DNA from: Bactrocera neohumeralis
Lineage: Eukaryota; Arthropoda; Insecta; Diptera; Tephritidae
Length of the DNA stretch: 64,000 nt
Direction: 5' to 3'
Assembly: GCF_024586455.1 (NCBI RefSeq)
Contig: NW_026089623.1
Coordinates: forward strand, 7,660,204 to 7,724,203
Each line of letters starts with the position of its first letter. Position 1 is the first letter of the stretch. The translations under genes were made by a program, and so were the position numbers. Positions 20,761 through 29,449 of this stretch are shown here, one piece after another. Under the pieces are notes generated by a model. That model was not told the origin of the DNA, searched no databases, and saw nothing but the letters and a program-made list of their open reading frames with translations.

Positions 20761-21755
20761 AAATTACATATTACACATATATGTACATATGTAGAAAGTA
20801 TTTTTTTTATAGTTAATATAGAAAAAATAATCACGCGATGAAACAAACAAAGAAAAATCCTACATATTTACTGTTTAAGATATGGCAAGGCTCGTTTTCC
20901 TCATAATTGTAAACAATCTAACCTTTTCAACGATGAGTGTGCTAAGTGATTTCTAAATTAATAAATTTAGGTAAAATATAGCAAAATAAAAGTGAAATGT
21001 AAGCTTATTTCAAAGCTTAGAGTGTGTATTTAAATATACGAAGTAAAAAATGTGAAAACATTTTGTGAAACATAGAGAAATAACATGTTTTCTTAGTGCA
21101 ATTTTTTAACTTTTAATCGTGAATATTTTAAAAAATATTAGTAGTTTTTACATTATTTTTGGATATTCCTCCCCTGGAGAAGCTCCCCTATCCGTACATA
21201 CCCCATTTATACGGAAATTCGGTTTTTTTACCCTCCGCCAAAGTAATCGGAATCGTGCCCTACCTACAATAACCTTGAGCCGATTATCGAAGTTGACAGT
21301 GGCTTAATCATCATAAACGACCAAACAGTCGAAGTTCGAGAAGAAGAAACATCATCGTTTACAATATCCGACACTTATTTAGAGACATTCGAGGGAGAAG
21401 TTTGCATCAATGGTACAACTTTTTTAATGAAAAAGTGAAGGCAACGCTTCGACCTGGGATTCCTTCAACGCAATTTCTTAACTTGACCGACCATTTGGAA
21501 ATTTTAAGCCTACCTTATTTGCGCAAAATTAATTTGAGGCACCTTGGACACATTGAAAACCTACTGGGAATGGTCCATAACCGCACTACCCTCAGCATGT
21601 TAGTGATACTGGCCGTTGCTATCATTATACTAGGTGCAGCATTAGTATTTTGGATACGCAGGACGAATAAACGCATAAAGAACATAAATGAAAAAAGGAA
21701 GCGGTAGCCAAGATCATGCAAGCGGCCGCGGACGGCCTCTGTTTAGAAGGGTGGC

Positions 21756-22148
21756 AGTTAACACATTAGTCTGCTAGCCTGCCCACTGTAGCGTTCTTAG
21801 ATCTACTCCACACCAGCCAGTAAGCGTGGGATAGTCCGCGTCAGCATTTTCGCATCAACTGGCAAATTCTTCGCTACTCCAATAGCAGCTAGATAACAAC
21901 AACCGTATCAGGTCCAGTAACAGCAGAATAGCGGAAATTGTGCCAAGTATAGGGAATCAGGCCGTGCTTATATTTTTAAGTTTTAGTCTTAAGCCAGACT
22001 TGAACAAAAGCACGTATTACTTAATAAAACTTATTTGATTGTAAAAGTTAACTGTGATTTTATTCCCTGGACAACAGCACATGGTGCTGAAGGAATTAAC
22101 TGTGATTTTATTTTTTGGACAACAGCCGATAGGACTGGAGAAATAATT
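21756..22148 (+). repeat. 3' LTR of provirus B
   Basis: 393 bp starting AGTTAACACATTAG and ending GAAATAATT, followed by the TSD taca at 22149-22152. Compared with the 5' LTR it has numerous substitutions and small indels (for example an extra caacaaccg segment near 21900). Confidence 0.9.
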
Positions 22149-22205
22149 TACACCGGACAGATGTGAGTTATACCGTCGCTCAAGTGGTCAAGTTCATGTA
22201 TGGAA

Positions 22206-22690
22206 AGCGTTTTTATTTGACAAGACATCGTCAAAAATTCAGCACGGGTTTTCCCAGGCACCGCACAGTGGAGCCAGGTATCCTATTTTTACAGATCAAT
22301 TCACGGAAGCCTTATTTCAATGACTTTTCAATAATTTGTTTTTATTATATTTACAACTAGCTAAAAAAAAGGGTTTTAAGAACATTTGGATACAGTTGCA
22401 ATAAAAAAAAAAATGGTTCCCTAGTCATAAATATTATTGTTCTTAATTTAGTTTGCGCAGCAATAAGAAGAAACTTAATTTTTTTTAATTTACATCATCA
22501 TTAATCACTAAAGGAAATTGACCACGTGGAATTCAAATCGATTGTAGTTGATTCTTGACTTTTTTTGTCTTTATTTTTGTCAGGCCGAAATGTATGTTTC
22601 CTTCATTGCCCTTATTTTATTTATACTTAATCTTAAATTTAATACTTTTGTGTGTGTTTTTTTTTACTTTGAGAGTGGTCAGAAGGGGAG
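22206..22690. other. Interval after the Arp2 remnant, nothing firm
   Basis: The first part may hold a decayed continuation of the Arp2 exon on the minus strand (a VIEI-like stretch near 22320), but I cannot support it. The rest is AT-rich with no gene. Confidence 0.4.
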
Positions 22691-23100
22691 GATGGAGTCA
22701 TGTGTAGAAGTTTACGCAAGTGAGGAAAATTCACTGATCGCCATTCACTTGGGAGTGGTCAGAAACGATTCTTTTACATATGATTCAAGCAGCTCACGAC
22801 TTCCGGTCTTTGGCCAAGTATTCTCTGGGTAGCCTAAGAACATCCGTTTGAAGGCGAGCTTAAGTGTAAAAAATCATACCAATGAAAAGGAACAACAAAC
22901 CTCGGATGAGTGACCCCCCTTTCGATGACGACCATGGCATAAGGACTACGAATTGAGGGCATGCACCTGGAATTTCCGGTCCCTTTATTGGGAAGGTGCC
23001 GCTGCCCACCTGGTTGTCCTCGTTAGTGTGAAGGATGACATCGCCACCGTTCAAGAAATGCGATGGACGGGACAAGGACAGAGACGAGTAGGTCCGCATC
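22691..23100 (+). pseudogene. RTE-like 5' fragment, copy 5
   Basis: Starts at the family's 5' end (tggagtcatgtgtagaag), covers the leader and the first EN blocks (RACTWNFRSLYW, then EMRWTGQGQRRVG), and stops at about 23100. The EN frame has several deletions. It precedes copy 6, which lies in the opposite orientation. Confidence 0.75.
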
Positions 23101-23247
23101 AAAGCGAGAATGTTGTAGAAACATGCTCAAACGTAAACTTTTTACTCGGTTCTATTTGTACAATATTTCGGATCATTTCTTTGAAAGGACATTGGTTAAA
23201 AAATTATGTGCTTAAAAGAAGAGCTAAAAACTTACTGGTTATTCTGA

Positions 23248-24530
23248 CCTTCTTCTTCTTCTTCTTTACTGACGTAGACACCGCTTAAGCCATTATAGCC
23301 GAGTTAACAACAGCGCTAGTCGTTTCTTATTTTCGCTGCGTGACGCTAATTGGATATTCCAAGCGAAACCAGGTCTTTTTCCACCTGATCCTACCAACGG
23401 CGTGTACTGCTTCGAATACTTTCAGAGCTGGAGTTTTTTCATCCATTCGCACAACATGACCTAGCCAGCATAGCCGCTGTCTTTTAATTCGCTGAACTAT
23501 TTCAATGTCGTCATATATGTCAGCTCATCGTTCCATCGAATGCGATATTCGCCGTGGCCAACGCGCAAAGGACCACAAATCTTTCGCAGAACTTTTCTCT
23601 CGAAAACTCGCAAAGTCGACTCATCAGTTGTTGTCATTGTCCAAGCCTCTGCACCATATAGCAGGACGGGAATAATGAGTGACTTATAAAATTATCTACG
23701 ACTTCAAAGTTATGAGTGTCAACAGTGACGTGGAAACCTACTCGCGAGTGCGACGACATTTTGTTTGAAGGCAAGAGATATTTCGTCTTTCCCTCGTTCA
23801 CTGCTAGACCCATTTGCCTTGCTTCCTTGTGCGGTCTGGAGAAAGCAGAACTAACGGCGCGGGTTTTGAGGCCAATGATATCAGTATCATCGGCATACAC
23901 CAGCAGCTGTACACTCTTACAAAAGATTGTACTTGCTCGATTAAGTTCTGCAGCTCGAATTATTTTCTCCAGAAGCAGATTGAAAAAGTCGCACGATAGG
24001 GAGTCTCCTTGTATGAAACCTGGTTTAGTATCGATCGGCTCGGACAGGTCCTTCCCGATCCTGACGGAGCTTTGGTGTTGGTGAACGTCAGCTTACACGA
24101 CATCGCGGCATAACGGCAGCTCTTTTTCGTGCTGTCGAAAGCAGTTGGTGTGTGTCGATTGTCCTTTCACGAGTCTTTTCCAAGATTTGGCGCATGGGGA
24201 ATATGCGAGGTCTAAAGCCACACTGATGAGGTCCAATCAGTTTGTTGACTGTGGGCTTTAATCTTTTACACAATACGCTCGATAGGACCTTAAACGCGAT
24301 GTTAAGAAGGCTTATCTCACGGTTTTTGTGGATTGGGCAGAGCACTCTTAAATTCCAATCGCTGGGCATGCCTCCGTCCGACCATATTTTGCAAAGAAGG
24401 ACGCATGCTCCTTATCAGTTCTTCGCCGCCGTGTTTGAATAGTTCGGCCGGCAATCCATCGGCCCCCGCTGCTTTGTTGTTCTTCAGACGAGTAATTGCT
24501 ATTCGAACTTCTTCATGGTCGGGCAATGGA
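23248..24530 (-). pseudogene. RTE-like RT fragment, copy 6
   Basis: Minus-strand copy from the 3' tail (cttcttcttcttctt at about 23248-23266) through the RT: MYADDTDIIGLKTRAV, LCPIHKN and RLKPTVNKLIGPHQCGFRPR are visible in broken frames. Homology ends near 24530, where a plus-strand 3' fragment begins. Confidence 0.75.
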
Positions 24531-24716
24531 AAATACTCGACGCAGTACGCGCCGGAGGAAGCAGAGGAAGAGGAAAACTTTCACTCCATTGGAAAGACCA
24601 GGTGGATAAGGATGTGCCTTCGCTTCGAATATTCATTTGGTGCCATGTTACGAAAAGAAAAAGACTAGCACGGTGTTTAATTCGGCTATAATCGAGTAAG
24701 CGGTGTCTAAGCCAGT
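24531..24716 (+). pseudogene. RTE-like 3' fragment, copy 7, inverted against copy 6
   Basis: Plus-strand homology to the last 190 bp of the family (actcgacgcagtacgc, then ggctataatcgagtaagcgg), ending in a poly(A)-like stretch instead of the AAG tail of other copies. It joins copy 6 directly. Confidence 0.75.
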
Positions 24717-24732
24717 AAAAAAAAAGTCGCTG

Positions 24733-25219
24733 CGAGCGCTCGATACTCGACTACTTTCTGATGAAGGTTCTCTATCACGGCGTGTTTTTGATACCTTCGC
24801 CCGGGGACTATTTCTAGAAAGTTGATTTCTAGATTTTTGAGGCGTTTTAAAATGAAAAAAAGTTAAACTGTACTAAATTATTTGCTTTAAATCTATACAA
24901 ATGTAATTGAAGAATTATAAGAACTACTTGAGTCGCAAAGTTGTTTGGATAGTTGAAAGTTACAACACTTTATTTCCTGAAAATTTAAAAAAATGAATTT
25001 AATACTGCAAAAAGCTTTGTTTATTTTGAATAAAAAAACAACTTTTATTTTGAGTAGAATTACCTGGTATACGAATTTAAAGTATACATATATAAGTATA
25101 TTCAGTATAGACAATATATTCTTGGAAAATTTATTATTTCCGCACACGACTCCTGCGTAGTGGATCGACCGCGCGACTGAGCTTTTATAGCGGTGAATTT
25201 ATATACATATGTATATATA
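24733..25219. repeat. Dispersed repeat E/F, copy 1, left part
   Basis: 24733-25085 aligns with 37985-38290 plus 38839-38895 (for example gaactatttctagaaagttg and ctttaaatctata). 25135-25219 aligns with 47240-47320 (cgactgctgtgtagtgg-like). The Tc1-like element at 25220 interrupts the repeat at a TA, and it resumes at 28119. The nature of the host repeat is unknown. Confidence 0.75.
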
Positions 25220-25507
25220 CACTGGTGTCTCATAATTAAGGACAAAGTAACGTTGAATAAAGCACGCGTTTCAGTTCAATGTTCGTAACATTAAAATTTT
25301 CGCCTAGAGACCCTCTGTAAATCGCAACGGTATATTATAACTGTTCACAAAAATGTAGCACGTGTTTGAGTTACAAAGAACTGACACTTTTACTGAGATT
25401 CTGCGGTTTGTTGGATTTATTGTATTTTGAGTGTGCTGCCGCTTGGTCACATAATTAAGGACACCAAATTTTTTAATGATTTTTTATTATTATTTTAACA
25501 CAGAAAC

Positions 25508-27210
25508 TTGGGTAAGTTGTGTAAATCATTTGTATTTTACCTTAAAAATCAAATTCAAATAACAAAACTGTTAGACATGGGTCGAAAAATGATGTGTACT
25601 CCAGAAATGCGGAAAATGATTATTTACATGTACCTGAAGGATGCAAATAGTGTGTATAGCTGCTGGCGTATGCCGATGATATCGATATCATCGGCCTCAA
25701 CACCCGCGCCGTTAGTTCTGCTTTCTCCAGGCTGGACAAGGAAGCACAGAAAATGGGTCTGGCAGTGAACGAGGGCAAAACGAAATATCTCCTGTCATCA
25801 AACAAACAGTCGTCTCACTCGCGACTTGGCTCTCACGTCACTGTTGACAGTCATAACTTTGAAGTCGTAGATAATTTCGTCTATCTTGGAACCAGCGTAA
25901 ACACCACCAACAATGTCAGCCTAGAAATCCAACGCAGGATAACTCTTGCCAACAGGTGCTACTTCGGACTGAGTAGGCAATTGAGAAGCAAAGTCCTCTC
26001 TCGACGAACAAAAACCAAACTCTATAAGTCGCTCATAATTCCCGTCCTACTATATGGTGCAGAGGCTTGGGCGTTGACAACAACCGATGAATCGACGTTA
26101 CGAGTTTTCGAGAGAAAAAGTCTGCGAAAGATTTATGGTCCTTTGCGTATTGGCCACGGCGAATATCGCATTCGATGGAACGATGAGCTGTACGAGATAT
26201 ACGACGACATTGACATAGTTCAGCTAATTAAAAGACAGCCGCTACGCTGGCTAGGTCATGTTGTCCGGATGGATGAAAACACTCCAGCTCTGAAAGTATT
26301 CGACGCAGTACCCGCCGGGGGAAGCAGAGGAAGAGGAAGACCTCCACTCCGTTAGAAGGACCAAGTGGAGAAGGACCTGGCCTCGCTTGGAATATCCAAT
26401 TGGCTCCACGTAGCGAAAAGAAGAAACGATTGGCGCGCTGTTGCTAACTCGGCTATAATCGCGTAAGCGGTGTCTACGCCAATTAAGAAGAAGAAGGATG
26501 AAAAGTCTATTAGAGCCGTAGCGAAGGAGGTTTTGGGCTCAAAATCAATGGTTGACAATACTTTGATTCATTACGGGAGTACAGGAAGAACTGGGTTAGC
26601 AAGGCGAATCCTTTTTTAATTTCCAGCAAAATTCTCGGCAAGATAAAGACTCAATTGACCAACGATGTATTAACACGAACTATTAGAGGTCGTGTTCTTG
26701 AAAATGTTCTGCGGGGATGTATCGCAAGAAAAAAATTGCAGGTGTCAAACAATAACTTAAAACGTCGTATCAAACTTGCAAAGGAGCAGATCGGAAAACC
26801 CATAGATTTTTGGAAACAAATACTGTGGAGCGATGTTTAACCTGTCTGGATAAGATGGGAAACAATTTGTTCGACGCCCGCCCAACAAGGAAATTCTCCC
26901 TTGATAAGCATGGTGAAGGCAGTATTATGGTTTGGGCTGCATGTACGGTGTAGGTTCTATTCGACGGATAACTCGAAAAATGGACCAGTATTTATATAAG
27001 GATATATTGTCGTATACAGTGAAGCCATTTGCAAAAGCACACCTGAACCATACATTTTTATGAAGGATAACGACCCCAAGCACATTCCAAGAAGTCTTAA
27101 AAGTTGGTTTTCGTTCCAAAACATAATAGTTTTGGATTGGACTGCCTTGAGTCCGGAGTTAAAAGAAAAAAATGCTGACGAATTATTACAAAATGTCAAA
27201 GAAATATGAC
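25508..27210 (+). pseudogene. Tc1-like transposase, split by an RTE-like insertion
   Basis: The N-terminal helix-turn-helix piece (GRKMMCTPEMRKMIIYMYLKD) is cut at about 25658. After the LINE insert the frame resumes with DEKSIRAVAKEVLGSKSMVD, then LKRRIKLAKEQIGKPIDFWK and an LWSDV where the first catalytic aspartate is expected. Later pieces, in other frames, have a GSIMVW-like motif and MKDNDPKH, the second catalytic block. A stop at 26838, frameshifts and probable small deletions inactivate it. Confidence 0.75.
25659..26497 (+). pseudogene. RTE-like 5'-truncated copy 8, inside the Tc1 transposase
   Basis: Begins in the catalytic YADD region (tatgccgatgatatcgatat) and continues open to 26355: VNEGKTKYLLSSNKQSSHSR, LLYGAEAW, RWLGHVVRMDEN, RGRGRPPLR. 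It ends with the canonical 3' terminus ccaattaagaagaagaag at 26497. 5' truncation with an intact 3' tail is normal for LINE insertion. Flanks gatgcaaatagt and gatgaaaagtct may be a degraded target duplication. It is the best preserved RT C-terminus in the window. Confidence 0.85.
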
Positions 27211-27597
27211 AGAGCATATCAACTGAGCGATGTCAGCATTTGAATGGTAGTCTGCCTAGAAGATATAAAGCTGTGCTTGATTCGAAAGGCTATCCGACAA
27301 AATACTATCTTATAACATTAATTCATAAAAAATGTTTATGTTTTTTTATTATTTTTAATATACTTACCAAAAATTGAAGTGTACTTAATTAGTTGACCAA
27401 GTCAAAATAAATATACTTGTTGTTGAATTGAAAACAATTTTTTCGTTAAATTTTCAATAAATTTATAACTTACAAGATAGTAAATATGATAACTTAAATT
27501 TTATATTATAAATATTTCGCTTTTAAATTATAAAATAAACCAATGTTTTAAAAGAAAACGAAGTGTCCTTAATTATGTGACCACCAGTGTATATATA

Positions 27598-28118
27598 ATA
27601 GGTTGTCGAAAAAGTCTTGCGGTATTTTCGCTAGTTGGCGATTCGTCGCATCGGGTCATGCTATACCTTTTTGGAAAGCTCATTTCACGCGCTAACACGT
27701 GTTTGATTGATTGTTGTTTCTTTTAAGTCATTCGTGAGTTATAGCGTCGCAAACATGGAGCAAAATAAAGAGAAAATACGGCATATTTTACAGTACTACT
27801 ACGATAAAGGCAAAAATGCATCTCAAGCCGCCAACAAAATTTGTGCAGTTTATGGACCCGATACAGTTTCCATTTCCAGCGCACAACGATGGTTTCAACG
27901 TTTTCGTTCTGGTGTAGAGGTGGTCGAAGATGGGCCACGCTCCGGAAGGCCTGTCGTCGAAAATTGCGATAAAATCGCTGAATTGGTCGAAAGAGACCGA
28001 CATAGTAGCAGCCGTAGCATCGGTCAAGAGCTGGGCATGAGTCATCAAAAATTCATTTCAATTTCAATAAAAAAAAATTCAATAAAAATACCGCAAAACT
28101 TTTTTCCCAACCCATTAT
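27598..28118 (+). mobile_element. mariner element, internally deleted
   Basis: The 5' end ggttgtcgaaaaagtcttgc and the inverted 3' end gcaaaacttttttcccaacc are similar terminal repeats with ggtatttt inside each. TA-rich flanks allow a TA duplication, but the exact edge is unclear. It encodes the N-terminal third of a transposase and then jumps to the 3' end, so the catalytic domain is deleted. It starts within ten bases of the end of the Tc1-like element. Confidence 0.75.
27755..28050 (+). pseudogene. mariner transposase, N-terminal DNA-binding domain
   Basis: From ATG 27755: MEQNKEKIRHILQYYYDKGK, then AQRWFQRFRSGVEVVEDGPR, GRPVVENCDKIAELVERDRH and RSIGQELGMSHQ. These are the paired helix-turn-helix motifs of mariner (mauritiana-like) transposases, linked by a GRP sequence. 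The frame then runs into deletion-junction sequence, so no DD34D catalytic domain is present. Confidence 0.8.
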
Positions 28119-28843
28119 ATGTTCATATGTTTTTTTAAATAAAAGAACTTTTTATTTCTAGACATTGACTTCTCTCCACTACCTCAGTGACAGCTACATC
28201 GCTCATTATTATTACGGGACATCTCGACAGGCAAAATATTATTTAAAGGTAGGCTGGAATAGTAGGTAGGTAGGAATAGTAGTTACATAAAATATTTTAA
28301 TGACAATTGTTGGCATATGTGTAGATATTTTTTTACTGAAATTGATACCCTCAAATTGATCAATGAATATTATAGAAATGTTGTTGAAATCAGTAATCCT
28401 AGCATTTTTTCATGCTCTTAAAATTTTTAAAAGGTTCAAGAGCTCGAACCCGCTGGCCGTCATATTGAAAATGATATAACAAGATATCAAATACCCACAT
28501 AAAGAATTTCCCAACTGCAATAGCAATCGATTTGACTGTTAGTATGCTATAAAGTTTTTCCTGCCGACTTGTTCCGTTATGGTGTCGCCTAACCAAGCAG
28601 CTTGAGCGGCGACCATGCAACATTTTTAAAATAACTTACAGTTTTAAATTTGTGATATCTATCGAATGGAATGTCCAAATTAAATAATTCAAAAAGTTAT
28701 AGAATGGTATTGAAGCACACTTAAATAATATGGTTTGTTTTGATAAGGATTAATTCCAAACTAATAAATAAAGGAGCTTTTATAGCGGTGACATTTATAT
28801 GTATATATTTTTTAAAATGATAAAAACACTTATTTAATTATAT
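28119..28843. repeat. Dispersed repeat F, copy 1, right part
   Basis: Continues the host repeat broken at 25219/28118. It aligns with 47335-47735 (ttgacttctctccactacc, gtaggctggaatagtagg, aaagaatttcccaactgc), and its end (cctaaccaagcagcttgagc) with 48707-48740. A partial repeat of its left end (gagcttttatagcggtga) occurs at 28770-28790. Non-coding. Confidence 0.75.
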
Positions 28844-29241
28844 GATCTCCTGTCATCAAACAAACAGTCGTCGCACTCGCGACTTGGCTCTCACGTCACT
28901 GTTGACAGTCAAAACTTTGAAGTTGTAGATAGTTTCGTATATTTAAGAACCAGCATAAACATCACCAACAATGTCAGCATGGAAATCCAAGGCAGGATAA
29001 CTCTTACCAACAGGTGCTACTTTGGACTGAGTAGGCAATTGAAAAGTAAAGTCCTCTCTCGACGAACAAAAGCCAAACTCTATAAATCGCTCATAATTCC
29101 CGTCCTGCTATATGGTGCAGAGGCTTGGGCGATGACAGCAACCGATGAGGCGACGTTACGAGTTTTCGAGAGAAAAGTTCTACGAAAGATTTTTGGTCCT
29201 TTGCGCATTGGCCACGGCGAATATCGCATTCGATGGAACGA
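28844..29241 (+). pseudogene. RTE-like RT fragment, copy 9
   Basis: Internal RT segment matching copy 8 from atctcctgtcatcaaac to tcgatggaacga, including ANNVSM, SRQLKSKVLSRRTKAKLYKS and LLYGAEAWAM. Truncated at both ends without the 3' tail, so not a simple LINE insertion. Confidence 0.8.
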
Positions 29242-29445
29242 CTTGGTATTTTTTTCACACCTTGGGTTACATTATTGGAGATTTAGTATGAATCCCTAAC
29301 TTTTTTGAAAATTTAATAGCCTTTTCGGAGCCTTCTCAATACAAATAAACAATCCAATATAATATATATATATATATAACATTAATATAGATAACGACAA
29401 TGTGTTCGTGGGCAACGTAGCGTAGGCAAATTACACATGCATTGG
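29242..29445. repeat. Repeat carrying the empty site of the 48.9-kb transposon
   Basis: The stretch ttcacaccttgggttacatt followed by attggag equals the two flanks of the element at 48883-50879 joined with one TTA. It continues with agtatgaatccctaac and gagccttctcaatac, matching 50884-51020. A TA microsatellite follows at about 29360. Confidence 0.85.
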
Positions 29446-29449
29446 TTCC

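Larger units (their letters stand above)
19487..21259. mobile_element. Nested TIR DNA element D with 8-bp TSD
   Basis: The termini read ggcacaattccgatttcttt at the left and aaagtaatcggaatcgtgcc at the right, a 24-bp inverted repeat with two mismatches. The flanks ctacctac (19479-19486 and 21260-21267) are a perfect 8-bp duplication. An 8-bp TSD fits hAT, P or Merlin, but the GGCAC terminus is not the usual hAT one, so the superfamily is open. No transposase is visible. The interior holds a large foldback (20060-20690). The right 120 bp recur at 56880-57003. Confidence 0.85.
18660..21707 (+). pseudogene. env: env of provirus B, split by a transposon
   Basis: Fusion-protein-type envelope of errantiviruses, membrane-anchored. 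Seen: a basic stretch near 18815 interrupted by a stop; then GTAVKYIVGTPDFDDF and a heptad-like region (18833-19054); further ectodomain with cysteines to about 19486; a 1,773-bp TIR element (19487-21259); and a C-terminal part (21402-21707) with a hydrophobic anchor of about 20 residues (MLVILAVAIIILGAALVFWI) and a basic tail. Several stops and shifts. Presence of env separates this lineage from env-less gypsy elements. Confidence 0.7.
14760..22148 (+). mobile_element. Errantivirus-like LTR provirus B (complete ends, decayed)
   Basis: Two LTRs (14760-15147 and 21756-22148) flank gag, protease, RT/RNase H, integrase and env remnants in the canonical order. The 4-bp flanks TACA (14756-14759) and TACA (22149-22152) are identical, matching the YRYR-type target of gypsy errantiviruses. 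The target lies in an Arp2 exon. The LTRs differ at many sites and by indels, so the insertion is old. Every gene carries stops or frameshifts, gag holds a small inserted repeat, and env is split by a 1.77-kb transposon. It is an endogenous, non-functional relic. Confidence 0.9.
14190..22205 (-). pseudogene. Arp2: Arp2 (actin-related protein 2) pseudogene, split by provirus B
   Basis: Arp2 is a subunit of the Arp2/3 complex, which nucleates branched actin filaments. Read on the minus strand, blocks appear in Arp2 order. 22205-22149: SDGITHICPVY. 14759-14712: KEFA, then LDNAARDITRQ. 14643-14600: LMLLRGY after a splice-acceptor-like tttttttatag. 14556-14293: PDGRVIKV, FQPHLINVEGRGIVGLVF, AADINIRPELY, LSGGSTMYPGL, then out of frame REIKQLYLKRLLKND. 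14250-14190: KFKI...KD after tttgcag. Retained intron-like gaps point to a segmental copy rather than a retrocopy. Frameshifts, an in-frame deletion after VIKV and lost segments make it non-functional. Confidence 0.8.
25220..27589 (+). mobile_element. Tc1-like transposon with IR/DR-type ends
   Basis: Outer ends cactggtgtctcataattaa and taattatgtgaccaccagtg are inverted repeats bounded by TA (25218-25219, 27590-27591). A second copy of the motif lies inside each end: ttggtcacataattaagg at 25443 and cttaattagttgaccaag at about 27381, so four sites form an inverted/direct-repeat layout as in Sleeping Beauty- or Bari-like Tc1 elements. The transposase is broken and holds an RTE-like insertion (25659-26497). 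Confidence 0.85.
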
